47,094 bases of DNA from Myxococcales bacterium (lineage in GTDB: Bacteria > Myxococcota_A > UBA9042): contig JAGSHB010000023.1 in assembly GCA_023954815.1 (NCBI GenBank), positions 1 to 47,094 of the forward strand, in the 5' to 3' direction. Positions 7,815 to 16,513 of this stretch are shown in pieces; the stretch's first letter is position 1, and every line of letters begins with the position of its first letter. The translations under genes and the position numbers were made by a program. The notes beneath the pieces were generated by a model. That model was given only the letters and a program-made list of their open reading frames with translations, was not told the DNA's origin and did not search any database.

Positions 7815-9212
7815 ATGAGACATCGATCCCACATGACGCTGATTTGTTCCTGGCTCGTTGCCCTAGCCTGCTGTGTTGCGATTGGCTTCAGTGTACTCCC
7901 GAACGCCGGGGCAAGGCCCGGATCGCGCAGGCCTCACAAGCACGCCAAAGCAAAGCGCGCCAAAGCAAAGCGCGGCCGCCACAAGAAGCAGGCGCGCCGA
8001 GGCAAAAGCGCGAAAAAACGGCGCAAGAGTGGGACGAAACGTCGAAAAGTAGCGAAGCGCGGAAGATCCAAGAAGCACAAAAAGCAGGCCACGCGTCGCG
8101 GCAAGCGGAAGACGAAGCTGCGGGTCGCCCGGCGCGCTCCCAAACGCAGTCGCCACTACCGCAAGCGCATGAACAAGCGGTGCAAACGCAAGCCCCGTAC
8201 GAAGGCCTGTCGGAAGTGGTCCAAAGAAAAAAAGCTCGCTGCCAAGGATCGGGCGCGCCGCAAACTCGCGCGCAAGTGCCGCAAACGTAAGTATCGCAAG
8301 AGCCGCCAATGCAAACGTCTGAGGACGGCGTTGCGACGAGAGGCCAAGGCGCGGGCTATCTGTGGCGTGCGCCGCGCACGCGCCCGACGGCGCGATACGG
8401 TCCACCGCATGGCACGCCGCTACAAGCTCAGTGTCAGCGCATTCCGATCTTACAACCGACTGAGTTCGCGGAGCCGACGCTTGCGTAGAGGGCGGCGCTA
8501 CATCGTTTATCGCTCGCCATTTCACAACATGAAGCTGAGCGGCGGCGTGCTGCTTGAGCGGGTGGATGGGGTCGTGCACCTGCAGCGCCCGGCGCGGGGG
8601 TGGGGAAAACCGCTTTTGGTCAATGCACTGCGGAGTGCAGCTGAAGCCGTGCAACGCGCTTATCCGATGCGCTCTTGGCTCATTATGGGGGACATCAGTA
8701 AAAAAGGCGGCGGTTGTCTGCCGCCCCATAAGTCCCACCGGGGCGGGCTCGATGTGGACATCGGCTACTACTACCTGGGTGGCAAGCAGCGAGGCTGGCT
8801 CGACCACGCATCGACACGGGAGCTCGACCCAGATCGCACGTGGCTCTATCTCGCGACGCTCTTGCGGACTGGCGCGGTGCAGTACGCGTTCATCGACTAT
8901 GGCTTACAGGCACCCTTGTACGCCGCCGCACTGCGCGACGGACGTACCCCTGAGCAGCTTCGGTCGGTGTTCCAGTACCCGCGGCCAAAGAGCCACGCCA
9001 AGGTCGGGATCATCCGTCACCTTCAGGGCCACGCCGATCACATCCACCTGCGAATGCGTTGCCTCTCCCCGAGCTGCGGTCTCGATGAGACGACCGCCCA
9101 GCGCATCGTTCGCGCGGTCGCGACTCGCCGCGGTGCTCCCGTTAGAGAGGGACGACGACGCGCGCGTAGGCCTCGCGCCAAAACCATGCAGCGCACATTG
9201 CCGACGTACTAA
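7815..9212 (+). CDS. mepA: Penicillin-insensitive murein endopeptidase (M74) with Lys/Arg-rich linker and LysM-like domain
   Basis: This 465-residue exported peptidase belongs to the MepA/M74 family. The zinc-site motifs are complete: HKSHRGGLDVDI (His308, Asp315) and GHADHIHLRMRC (His409, His411). Family members cleave D-Ala-mDAP cross-links in peptidoglycan. The N-terminus has a hydrophobic signal (about residues 8-32). Residues 35-190 are an extraordinary Lys/Arg-rich segment with short KAKR / KKHKK-type repeats. A LysM-like segment follows at about 192-232. The C-terminus is again Arg-rich. ATGs at 7815 and 7833 are both possible, and neither has a clear ribosome-binding site. The basic linker may bind anionic cell-surface polymers of self or prey; this is inference. 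Confidence 0.85.
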   Translation: MRHRSHMTLICSWLVALACCVAIGFSVLPNAGARPGSRRPHKHAKAKRAKAKRGRHKKQARRGKSAKKRRKSGTKRRKVAKRGRSKKHKKQATRRGKRKTKLRVARRAPKRSRHYRKRMNKRCKRKPRTKACRKWSKEKKLAAKDRARRKLARKCRKRKYRKSRQCKRLRTALRREAKARAICGVRRARARRRDTVHRMARRYKLSVSAFRSYNRLSSRSRRLRRGRRYIVYRSPFHNMKLSGGVLLERVDGVVHLQRPARGWGKPLLVNALRSAAEAVQRAYPMRSWLIMGDISKKGGGCLPPHKSHRGGLDVDIGYYYLGGKQRGWLDHASTRELDPDRTWLYLATLLRTGAVQYAFIDYGLQAPLYAAALRDGRTPEQLRSVFQYPRPKSHAKVGIIRHLQGHADHIHLRMRCLSPSCGLDETTAQRIVRAVATRRGAPVREGRRRARRPRAKTMQRTLPTY

Positions 9213-9320
9213 TCCCGCAATTCGACGTGCCGGCGGCGCGCTATTTGCCCACAGATCCAGCCCCACAGCCCGCCGACGCATAGCGATGTCGGTCACATGC
9301 AGAGATGCGCAACTCGTCTC

Positions 9321-9349
9321 TTGACACGACCGCGACACTGCCCGATGGT
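9321..9349 (+). promoter_or_regulatory. Probable sigma70-type promoter of tRNA-Leu
   Basis: A perfect -35 box TTGACA at 9321-9326 is followed after 17 bases by GATGGT (9344-9349), a poor but acceptable -10 hexamer. It lies 26 bases before the tRNA. Confidence 0.45.
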
Positions 9350-9374
9350 CGCGCAGCACAGGGCGGCAGCCCAT

Positions 9375-9458
9375 GCCGAAGTGGCGGAATTGGTAGACGC
9401 GACGGATTCAAAATCCGTTGGGCTTTTGCTCGTGAGGGTTCGATTCCCTCCTTCGGTA
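9375..9458 (+). tRNA. tRNA-Leu (anticodon CAA)
   Basis: This is a class II tRNA with a long variable arm. The acceptor stem GCCGAAG pairs with CTTCGGT (9451-9457; the outermost pair is G-U). The anticodon stem ACGGA/TCCGT encloses the loop TTCAAAA, giving anticodon CAA, which reads TTG. The T-loop GGTTCGATTCC is present. The discriminator is A at 9458, and the CCA end is not fully encoded. Confidence 0.95.
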
Positions 9459-9460
9459 CC

Positions 9461-9491
9461 CTGACTCACCCGCATCGCGGGTTGGGGTCAG
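9461..9491 (+). terminator. Hairpin following tRNA-Leu
   Basis: ACCCGC/GCGGGT closes over an ATC loop and is extended after a small internal loop by CTGAC/GTCAG. It directly follows the tRNA. There is no T-tract, so it may act as a processing or attenuation hairpin. Confidence 0.4.
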
Positions 9492-9525
9492 CGCCCTGCC
9501 CTCCTCTGCAAGGGAGGACACCGCG

Positions 9526-10878
9526 TTGCGACTCTCCGCTCTGACGTACTCGTGGATTTGCACGGCCCTGCTCCTTGCCTCGGTCAGCTCGGTCCATGCA
9601 GTCGAGCGGCACCTTCCCAGCGGTTTGGCTGGCGAGCAGCTGAGCGGCGAGCAACGAAGCGGTACCGCCCCACCCACCCAGCCCCAACTCCCCAAATCAT
9701 CCGAACCGACGTTCAGGTGGGACGCTGACCTGCGATTTCGCGGCGCCGTGGGCATCCACCTGAAAGACCTGCAGGCCGGTCAAGACGATCGGGTTCAAGG
9801 CGTATTTCAGCGGTTGCGCTTGGGTTCCCGCGTCTCGACCACCGACCTCGAGGCACGGCTACAACTGCAGGTTTCCGGGGCTTTCGGTGAGAAGGGGCCG
9901 GGCGAACAACCGGTCCCAGTCGGGCTGCAAGCTGGCAGCCTGCGTTGGAAGCTCCCCGCGGCCCAGGGGCTGACCTTTGAGGTCGGTCGCATGGCCCTCG
10001 AGTTTGGCTCGGGCCGTCACATCGCGCGCTACGACTTTCACGACGAGGGCAACGCTTACGACGGCTTCCGCCTCCAATACAGCGCTGAGCCATGGCTTCG
10101 TGTTGACACGTTGGGCGTCAAACTGCGTCGAACCTCGGCCCAACCCGACAAAGAGCGCACGCTTTTTGGGCTCTATCTGGTTGGCAAGCCATTCAAACCG
10201 GTGACCACCGACGTCTATCTGCTGATTTTGCGGGACGGAGGCGACCAAGGTCGCATCGATCTTCAGACCATGGGGCTGCGTCTCGAATTCAAGCCAAACC
10301 CACATTTTCGCGTCGAATTCGAGGGCGCGGTGCAGTTCGGCTCCAGGCAACCGGTATCCGAGAAGGCTCCACTCGACCATTTGGCGGGTGCAATGGCTGC
10401 GGAATTGGAGTTCGCAGGGCGGCTCGGTGTTCAACTCGCGGGTGGTCTGCGCGCTCAGCAGTACTCGGGCGACGATGGTACGGAGGCCAATCTGAGTCGC
10501 GCCTGGCGGCCACTGTATCCCGACGTCGTTCGCCACGTGGGGTTGTTGCAGCTCTTCGCGCAATCAGGCCTGCGCCAGCTCGGCGCGTGGTTGCGCGTCG
10601 GCGATTCAGGTCGTCTGTACATCGAAGCGGATGCCCGGCTCAACGCCTCGCCGGGTGGCGCCCAGGCCCCCGGGTTCAGTCGTCCAAAGCTAGGCAAAGC
10701 AGGCGACGGCTGGGTCAGTCTGGGCTCCGAGGTGGACGTGCGCCTTGTCTGGCGAGCCTTGTCGAGTTCACGACTCATGCTGGCCACGGGCATGTTCGCC
10801 CCATCGTCGGAGCTGGCGGCCAAAATCGGCGGGCGCCTGGCCCGGCAAGTGCTTCTCCAGTGGACCTCGCATTTCTGA
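9526..10878 (+). CDS. Alginate-export-type outer-membrane beta-barrel protein
   Basis: This 450-residue protein has an N-terminal signal peptide (cleavage near SSVHA). The rest alternates amphipathic strands and ends in Phe, as expected of an outer-membrane barrel. The block GRHIARYDFHDEGNAYDGF closely matches the signature region of the Alginate_exp family (AlgE-like). Translation starts at a TTG (9526) with a strong AAGGGAGG site eight bases upstream. No alginate biosynthesis genes are present in the window, so the substrate should not be assumed to be alginate. It lies between tRNA-Leu and the PP2C-cNMP gene. Confidence 0.75.
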   Translation: MRLSALTYSWICTALLLASVSSVHAVERHLPSGLAGEQLSGEQRSGTAPPTQPQLPKSSEPTFRWDADLRFRGAVGIHLKDLQAGQDDRVQGVFQRLRLGSRVSTTDLEARLQLQVSGAFGEKGPGEQPVPVGLQAGSLRWKLPAAQGLTFEVGRMALEFGSGRHIARYDFHDEGNAYDGFRLQYSAEPWLRVDTLGVKLRRTSAQPDKERTLFGLYLVGKPFKPVTTDVYLLILRDGGDQGRIDLQTMGLRLEFKPNPHFRVEFEGAVQFGSRQPVSEKAPLDHLAGAMAAELEFAGRLGVQLAGGLRAQQYSGDDGTEANLSRAWRPLYPDVVRHVGLLQLFAQSGLRQLGAWLRVGDSGRLYIEADARLNASPGGAQAPGFSRPKLGKAGDGWVSLGSEVDVRLVWRALSSSRLMLATGMFAPSSELAAKIGGRLARQVLLQWTSHF

Positions 10879-11014
10879 TGATGAGGCCTTAGGCCGGTCT
10901 GCTTGCCCTCAACCGGTATTTAGCAGGCCGCCGCCACGCGATGAACCTTGACTTCAAGGCGGAAAAGCGGGAAGGGAGGAGGGGCCGAACCTTGGCTTTT
11001 TTCCGGAGACAATC

Positions 11015-12250
11015 ATGCCGCAGCTCCAACTGGTGCACGCTGGCCGGACCGATGTTGGCATCGTCCGAAGCAACAATCAGGACGCCTACCTGATCGATGA
11101 CATGACCCACCTGTATGTGGTGTGTGACGGCGTGGGCGGACGCAATGGCGGTGAAGAGGCGAGCCGAATCGCTTGCGAGTTCATCGGTCGCCGCATCCGT
11201 GAATACGCCGACGGGCTCCGGGATTTTGCAAATCGTCGTGGCGACCTGACCAAGCGAAGCATCGCGACGATCGTCGAAAACGCGATCTCCGATGCGAGCG
11301 CGGCGATCCGCCATCACGCCCAGACACACCCCGAGCTATCCGGCATGGCCACCACGGTTGCGCTGCTGCTCGTGGCCGGCCAGCACGCGTTTGTGGCCCA
11401 CGTCGGTGACTCGCGCGTCTACCTCGTCCGGCATAAGACGATGCACCTGCTGACCGAGGATCATAGCCTGCTCAACGATCTGCGCCGTCGCGGCCGCGAC
11501 CCCGACCGCAGTCAACTTGGCGCTGCCTACCAGGGCGCGCTGACCCGGGCATTGGGTGTACTCAATACCGCCCGAGTGGACCTGCTCGACCTGGAACTGC
11601 TCGCTGGCGACCGGATCGTGCTCTGTTCCGATGGCGTTCACGACGTCGTCGGCGACAACGCGATGCAAGCGATCGCCCCCCACGCCGAGCCGACTGCCGC
11701 CGTACACATGTTCATCGACAGCGCGCTGCAAAACGGTGGCCCCGACAATGCCACTGCGGTCGTCATCGATGTGCAGAAGGATCTAGACGACGACCGAGCC
11801 TCGCGCGTGCGCCGTCGCCTGGAGGCCCTGCAAGCCATCTCCATGTTCAGGTATCTCCCCTACCCAGACCTCATCCGAGTAGCGAGCATCGCCAAGGAAA
11901 TTCAACTGCAGGCGGGCACCGTCGTCTTCAATGAGGCTGATGTGGGTGAGAGTCTGTTCGTGATCCTGTCGGGTCAGGCGGGTGTCATCAAGAGCGGCAA
12001 TCAGATCGCGGAGCTGGGCCCAGGTGCCCACTTTGGCGAGATGAGCCTCATCGAACGCGCTCCCCGTTCCGCAGGAATCGTCGCCAATGCCACGCTCGAC
12101 GCGCTGGTTATCGAACGAGATGCCTTCTTCTCGTTGCTCCGCGAGGAGGTCACCGCGGTGAAGCTGCTCTGGGGCATGGTGCGCATGCTCAACGCGCGGC
12201 TCCGCAAGACGAGCGACGAGCTGACTCAATTGAAGTCCGGCAAAGTCTAA
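11015..12250 (+). CDS. PP2C-type Ser/Thr phosphatase fused to a cyclic-nucleotide-binding domain
   Basis: The protein has 411 residues. Residues 1-255 are a PP2C (PrpC/Stp-like) phosphatase with the metal-binding motifs intact: NNQDAY, CDGVGG (Asp38), HVGDSRVY (Asp131), LCSDGV (Asp205) and GGPDNAT (Asp244). Residues 275-400 are a cNMP-binding domain with a complete phosphate-binding cassette, HFGEMSLIERAPRSA (Glu342, Arg351), the residues that hold cAMP or cGMP in CRP-like proteins. There is no DNA-binding domain. The architecture suggests dephosphorylation controlled by a nucleotide second messenger. The ATG at 11015 follows a GGAG site. A second PP2C gene lies 0.9 kb downstream, which implies local Ser/Thr kinase signalling, although no kinase is in the window. 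Confidence 0.93.
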   Translation: MPQLQLVHAGRTDVGIVRSNNQDAYLIDDMTHLYVVCDGVGGRNGGEEASRIACEFIGRRIREYADGLRDFANRRGDLTKRSIATIVENAISDASAAIRHHAQTHPELSGMATTVALLLVAGQHAFVAHVGDSRVYLVRHKTMHLLTEDHSLLNDLRRRGRDPDRSQLGAAYQGALTRALGVLNTARVDLLDLELLAGDRIVLCSDGVHDVVGDNAMQAIAPHAEPTAAVHMFIDSALQNGGPDNATAVVIDVQKDLDDDRASRVRRRLEALQAISMFRYLPYPDLIRVASIAKEIQLQAGTVVFNEADVGESLFVILSGQAGVIKSGNQIAELGPGAHFGEMSLIERAPRSAGIVANATLDALVIERDAFFSLLREEVTAVKLLWGMVRMLNARLRKTSDELTQLKSGKV

Positions 12251-12282
12251 TTCACACCTCCCTACCTGCGGTGTCCTCCACG

Positions 12283-13068
12283 ATGCGTCACTCTCTTGTT
12301 TCGTCGCCGGCCCAGCCGAATCGGCGCTTTTTCTTTACATTCACGGCGCTTTTGCTGGGAAGCATCTTCGTTGCCCTCGCCTGTGTGCCGCCACGACCGC
12401 CGCCGCCGCGACCGTCTGAGGCACAGGTCGCTGCTCGCAAAGCGAAGCAGGCAAAGCTCGCGAAGTCGCGTGAAAACACCATGGCCAGCGATCCAAATGC
12501 CAAGCGCAAGGACGGCCTCAAAGGTGGCAAGCTCGTCTTCAGCGATGACTTTGAGCGCGACAAACTTGGCTCCGACTGGAAGGTCAACCATGCGGGTGAA
12601 TGGGTGGTCAGCGGCGGCCAGCTCAAGGCCAACCGCGTGGGTATCTACGGCGATCGCAACAAGGGCGTGTGGCTGCTCCGCCAGCTCCCAAAGAAGACGC
12701 GCATCGAATTTGAAGGCCAGGTGCGCTCCGGCAAGGGCGACATCAAGTGTGAATCGTTTGCCAAAAAGCCGGTCCACGAAGCTGGTTACTCGTTCATCTT
12801 TGGCGGCTGGGGCAACACCATCAACACGATCACGCGGCTGGGCGAGCATGAGCCCAACCGGGTCGTGCAGCGGCCCCACGTCCCCGTGCAGACGAGCAAG
12901 ACCTACAAGTGGGCCATCGTGCGAACCGATCACGCGGTGCGCTGGTACGTCGACGGCAAGTTCATGGCCTCCTACGACGACAAGCAGCCCGTGTATGGCC
13001 CGTACTTCGGCTTCAACAATTGGCTGAGCGACGTACGTTTCGACAACATCAAGGTCTACGAATTGTAG
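12283..13068 (+). CDS. Lipoprotein with concanavalin A-like (jelly-roll) domain
   Basis: The protein has about 261 residues. An N-terminal hydrophobic signal ends in lipobox VALAC, followed by a Pro-rich and Lys/Ala-rich spacer. From about residue 85 the pattern FSDDFERDKLGSDWKV through GKFMASYDD to YFGFNNWLSDVRFDNIKVYEL is typical of concanavalin A-like lectin/glucanase folds (DUF1080/LamG-type). No catalytic pair can be identified. The role may be glycan binding at the cell envelope. The ATG at 12283 is preferred over the GTG at 12271, but neither has a clear ribosome-binding site. The gene sits between the two PP2C genes. Confidence 0.7.
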   Translation: MRHSLVSSPAQPNRRFFFTFTALLLGSIFVALACVPPRPPPPRPSEAQVAARKAKQAKLAKSRENTMASDPNAKRKDGLKGGKLVFSDDFERDKLGSDWKVNHAGEWVVSGGQLKANRVGIYGDRNKGVWLLRQLPKKTRIEFEGQVRSGKGDIKCESFAKKPVHEAGYSFIFGGWGNTINTITRLGEHEPNRVVQRPHVPVQTSKTYKWAIVRTDHAVRWYVDGKFMASYDDKQPVYGPYFGFNNWLSDVRFDNIKVYEL

Positions 13069-13081
13069 TCATCTCATTCCA

Positions 13082-13110
13082 TTGACCGCCTGGGGCCTCA
13101 GGTCTATCCT
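13082..13110 (+). promoter_or_regulatory. Sigma70-like promoter for the second PP2C gene
   Basis: TTGACC (13082-13087) and TATCCT (13105-13110) are separated by exactly 17 bases, within the 124-base gap before the second PP2C gene. Confidence 0.5.
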
Positions 13111-13191
13111 CTTGCCCTGCTAGTGGGCGCCCCCGAAGCGTCACAAACGAGAGACCGAGCGCAATGACCGGTCGACTGAGAGAGGTGCCGC

Positions 13192-13965
13192 GTGGCGATT
13201 ACAGTAACGTCCTACGGTGAGACCAATGTGGGCCGGAAACGTACCCACAACGAAGACAACTTCCTGAGCTATCCGGAACGTCTGTTGTTCGTGGTCGCCG
13301 ATGGCATGGGTGGTCACGGTTATGGTGAGGTCGCCAGTCAGATGGTGATCGACACCATGCGCAAGTTCTACGACCACGCATCGAACAACGAAGAAGCCAC
13401 CTGGCCGAACCGCATCGAGCGCGGCCGCACCATCAGCGAGAACATGCTCAACGCTGGGCTTCGCTACTCGAACTACTCCATCTGGGAACGCGGCGCGTCC
13501 GATGCGAAGTACAAGAACATGGGCACCACGGTTGTCGGGATTCACTTCGACCAGGGTGAGGTTGCCGTCGCTCACGTCGGTGATTCGCGTGTGTATCGTC
13601 TGCGCGGTGGTGAGTTGACTCAGCTGACCGAAGACCACTCGCTGCTCAATGACTACAAAAAGATGGCCGTGCTGACGCCGGAAGAAGAAGAGAACTTCCC
13701 GCATAAGAACATCATCGTGCGCGCCTGCGGTCTGAAAGACGACGTGGTCGTGGACGTGATGAAAGAGACCCCCGAGGCTGGCGACATCTACATGCTGTGC
13801 AGCGACGGTCTCAACGGCGAGCTAACCGACCCGCAGATTCGCGACATCATGGCGCGGCACAACGGCGACGTCACGGGCATGGGCCAGCAGCTCATCCGGG
13901 ACGCATGTGACGCCGGCGGCAAGGACAATGTGACGACGATCTGCGTTCGGATCGATAGCGTCTAG
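13192..13965 (+). CDS. PP2C-family Ser/Thr protein phosphatase
   Basis: This 257-residue single-domain cytoplasmic phosphatase has all the PP2C motifs: THNEDNF (Glu21, Asp22), ADGMGG (Asp37), HVGDSRVY (Asp131), LCSDGL (Asp205) and GGKDNVT (Asp245). It starts at a GTG preceded by GAGAGG. It resembles the phosphatase half of the PP2C-cNMP protein encoded upstream, with the same LTEDHSLLND segment, so the pair may be ancient paralogues with separate inputs. It reverses Ser/Thr phosphorylation; its partner kinase is not in the window. Confidence 0.95.
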   Translation: MAITVTSYGETNVGRKRTHNEDNFLSYPERLLFVVADGMGGHGYGEVASQMVIDTMRKFYDHASNNEEATWPNRIERGRTISENMLNAGLRYSNYSIWERGASDAKYKNMGTTVVGIHFDQGEVAVAHVGDSRVYRLRGGELTQLTEDHSLLNDYKKMAVLTPEEEENFPHKNIIVRACGLKDDVVVDVMKETPEAGDIYMLCSDGLNGELTDPQIRDIMARHNGDVTGMGQQLIRDACDAGGKDNVTTICVRIDSV

Positions 13966-14061
13966 CGACCCAAATCAACACGGACTTGCGCCTGTCGGCG
14001 GAGCCTGCTGTCCCCGCGGGCGCTGACCCCACGGGCGCTTGGTCTTTTTTGGAGAGAAACG

Positions 14062-15507
14062 ATGAGCACGAAAGGCGACAGGCTGTGGGGTGGTGGTTAC
14101 GAAGAGGCGACGCACCCGTTGGTTCAGCGGATGAATGCCTCCGTCTCGTACGACCAGCGCATGGCCCGCGAGGACATCATCGGATCGGTGGCCCACGCCA
14201 CGATGCTGCGCGACCAAGGCATCATGAGCGCAGACGACCATGCTGCGATCTTGAGCGGTTTGCGCGCTATTTTGGCGGATATTTCCGCTGGAACCTTCGA
14301 ATGGAGCGAGGCGCGCGAAGATGTGCACATGAACATCGAAGCGTCCCTGCGAGACCGTATTGGCGCGCCTGCGGGTCGGCTCCACACGGCGCGTTCGCGC
14401 AACGACCAGGTGGCCCTCGATGAGCGGCTGTGGCTGCGTCGCCGGCTGCTCGGTATCGCCACGCGGATGGTTGAGCTGATCGAAGCGCTGAGTGCGCAGG
14501 CCTGGGAACATCGTTCTTGGGCCATGTGCGGCTACACCCACTTGCAGCGCGCCCAGCCGGTGACGGTTGGCCATCACCTGCTGGCCCATGTCGAAGCCTT
14601 CGAGCGGGACCTGGACCGGGTATTGAGCCTGCTGCGTCGTATGGATGTGTGCCCCCTCGGCGCCGGTGCCCTCGCCGGAACCACCTTGCCAATTGACCGC
14701 GCTCGCACGGCTGAGCTGCTGGGCTTTTCGAAGGTGGCTCGCAACAGCCTCGATGCGGTCAGCGACCGAGATCACCTGCTCGACACCCTCATGGCGGCGG
14801 CTACGGGCATGACCCACATCAGCCGCATCGGAGAGGAGTTGGTGCTCTTCGCCAGCGCTGAGTTTGGCTACATTCGCCTGCCCGACGCGTTCACGACCGG
14901 ATCGAGCTTGATGCCGCAGAAGAAAAACCCCGACATGGCCGAGCTGATTCGCGGCAAGTCAGGACGTGTGGCCGGCAGCTTGGTGAGCCTGCTCATGACG
15001 TTGAAGGGCCTGCCCCTGGCCTACAACAAGGACATGCAGGAAGACAAAGAGCCGCTCTTTGACGCCGTCGATACGTGGGAAGACTGCTTGGTGCTGCTGC
15101 GCGACATGTTGCCGGCGGCCAAGTGGCAGAAGAAGAACCTCAGCGACGCGCTCGACAAGGGCTTTTTGCTGGCGACCGACTTGGCCGACGTGCTGGTACG
15201 CAATGGTGTGCCATTTCGCGACTCCCACGAGCACATCGCTGTGTTGGTGAACACCTTGGTCAAGGAAGGGACGACCTTCCGCCGCGCCGGTGCCAAGCGT
15301 ATCGCCGAGACCCTCAAGGTGCCGCACGAAGACGTGGCCGACGCGCTCAACATCGGCCGTGCGTTGCGTAAACGTGATGTCGTGGGCGCGCCCCATCCTG
15401 CGCGTGTCGGTCGGGAGGCGAAGGCTGTGGGCCGTCGCGCTGCTGGCTACCGCAAGACCCTGACCGCGCTCGCCGCGCCCTGCCCCGCAGAGACGATGCT
15501 GGGATAG
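14062..15507 (+). CDS. argH: Argininosuccinate lyase
   Basis: This 481-residue enzyme of the fumarase/aspartase superfamily cleaves argininosuccinate to arginine and fumarate. Diagnostic segments are LWGGGYEEATHPLVQRMNAS near the start, EDVHMNIE, HTARSRNDQV, GYTHLQRAQPVT and the signature loop GSSLMPQKKNPDMAE carrying the catalytic Ser. The length is normal for ArgH, with a slightly extended C-terminus. The ATG at 14062 has a GGAGA site. The gene is monocistronic and ends at a strong terminator facing the giant gene. Confidence 0.97.
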   Translation: MSTKGDRLWGGGYEEATHPLVQRMNASVSYDQRMAREDIIGSVAHATMLRDQGIMSADDHAAILSGLRAILADISAGTFEWSEAREDVHMNIEASLRDRIGAPAGRLHTARSRNDQVALDERLWLRRRLLGIATRMVELIEALSAQAWEHRSWAMCGYTHLQRAQPVTVGHHLLAHVEAFERDLDRVLSLLRRMDVCPLGAGALAGTTLPIDRARTAELLGFSKVARNSLDAVSDRDHLLDTLMAAATGMTHISRIGEELVLFASAEFGYIRLPDAFTTGSSLMPQKKNPDMAELIRGKSGRVAGSLVSLLMTLKGLPLAYNKDMQEDKEPLFDAVDTWEDCLVLLRDMLPAAKWQKKNLSDALDKGFLLATDLADVLVRNGVPFRDSHEHIAVLVNTLVKEGTTFRRAGAKRIAETLKVPHEDVADALNIGRALRKRDVVGAPHPARVGREAKAVGRRAAGYRKTLTALAAPCPAETMLG

Positions 15508-15526
15508 CGCGAGCTGGTTTGACGAA

Positions 15527-15569
15527 AAAAGCCCGGCGGGATGGATGTTTTCCACCTCGCCGGGCTTTT
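15527..15569. terminator. Bidirectional intrinsic terminator between argH and the giant gene
   Basis: A perfect 12-base stem, AAAAGCCCGGCG (15527-15538) with CGCCGGGCTTTT (15558-15569), surrounds a 19-base loop that holds a further TGGA/TCCA pairing. The A-run and T-run flanks make it usable from both strands, as expected between two convergent genes. Confidence 0.9.
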
Positions 15570-15593
15570 CGTTCTTGGCTGATGCGCCTGACT

Positions 15594-15653
15594 TGCAGCG
15601 ACAGAACCTGAAACGACAGCTCCAGAAGCTACGGACCCTGAAGCTACAGACCC
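15594..15653 (-). repeat. Four-unit 15-bp tandem repeat spanning the stop codon of the giant gene
   Basis: Read on the minus strand there are four consecutive 15-base units: GGGTCTGTAGCTTCA, GGGTCCGTAGCTTCT, GGAGCTGTCGTTTCA and GGTTCTGTCGCTGCA. The TAG stop (15646-15644) lies inside the first unit. In a different frame the array would encode Gly-Ser-Val-Ala-Ser-like pentapeptides. Confidence 0.7.
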
Positions 15654-16513
15654 AGGGACTTCTTCAAGCCCTCGATGCTCATGTCCGGCGGCTCGTACTC
15701 GGGCTCCATGGTTCCGGAGAAACCGTCGGCACCCGCGTGCACGTGGCCTTTCGCGCCGATGCTCATGGACGCCAGCTCCAACGGATCGGGCGAGCACTCG
15801 TAGCGCCAGACCGTCTTCATGATGGAGAACAAGCCGACGTCGATACCGACGCGCACCTTGGCGAAGAACGTCAGGATGAGGCGCAGCGCAGCACTCAACT
15901 CGGCGCTGACCGGCATATCGAAGCTCAGTCCGTTGCGGTTGGCCGTAATGGTCGGCCGTGCGTTGATGGCCGCTTCGAGGTGCAGATTCAGCGCGGCGCG
16001 TAGACCTGCCTCCACCTTCACCACTGCAGCAGACACGGACACCGAACCTTCGACCCAAGCGTTGAGGTCTGCATAGGCCGACGAGCTCAGGTCGGCGGCG
16101 ATGCTCATCTCAGCGAAGCTCGGCTCCATGAGGTCGCATTCACCCGACAAGACGATGTTGGCGATGGTCAGCGGCTTGAGACCGCACTCCATTCCGAGAC
16201 CTGCGCCCGCGTTCACTTCCACCATCGGCGGCGTGTAGACGAGGAAGCCAGCGTCGAGCAGCGTGATGTCCTTCTTGTAGGGGTCCATCTTGAACAGCTC
16301 GAACGGTCCGGGCACGTTGACGGCGCCCTTGAGCACCACATGTTCGTCTTCCCGAAGGATGACGGAGGCCTCACCGGTCACGACGGGGTCGTCGGAGATC
16401 TTAATCTTAACCGTACCCTCACCGATCATCTTCTTATCTTCGGTCAGCTCGGCCTTGAGAATACCTGTCATCCGGTCGTGCGGCTGGAACTCCAACTGCG
16501 CCTTACCGTAGAT
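15644..16513 (-). other. Unique C-terminal domain of the giant protein
   Basis: Codons for residues about 3900-4188. The 'W-L-x-G' repeat ceases. A segment with Cys residues (GMECGLKP, SGECDLMEP, WRYECSPDP) and long hydrophobic strands (SAALRLILTFFAKVRVGIDV) ends in an acidic, Pro-containing tail (PEYEPPDMSIEGLKKSLGL). It may cap the repeat rod or act as the targeting/effector end; no known family was recognised. Confidence 0.5.

Noticed and set aside
9526-10878. Calling the barrel a true alginate exporter (algE)
   Set aside because: Only the barrel signature is seen; no alginate synthesis or modification genes accompany it.
14009-14041. CGGGCGC repeats before argH as a terminator or ARG-box operator
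   Set aside because: The copies are direct, not inverted, and do not match the arginine repressor operator consensus.
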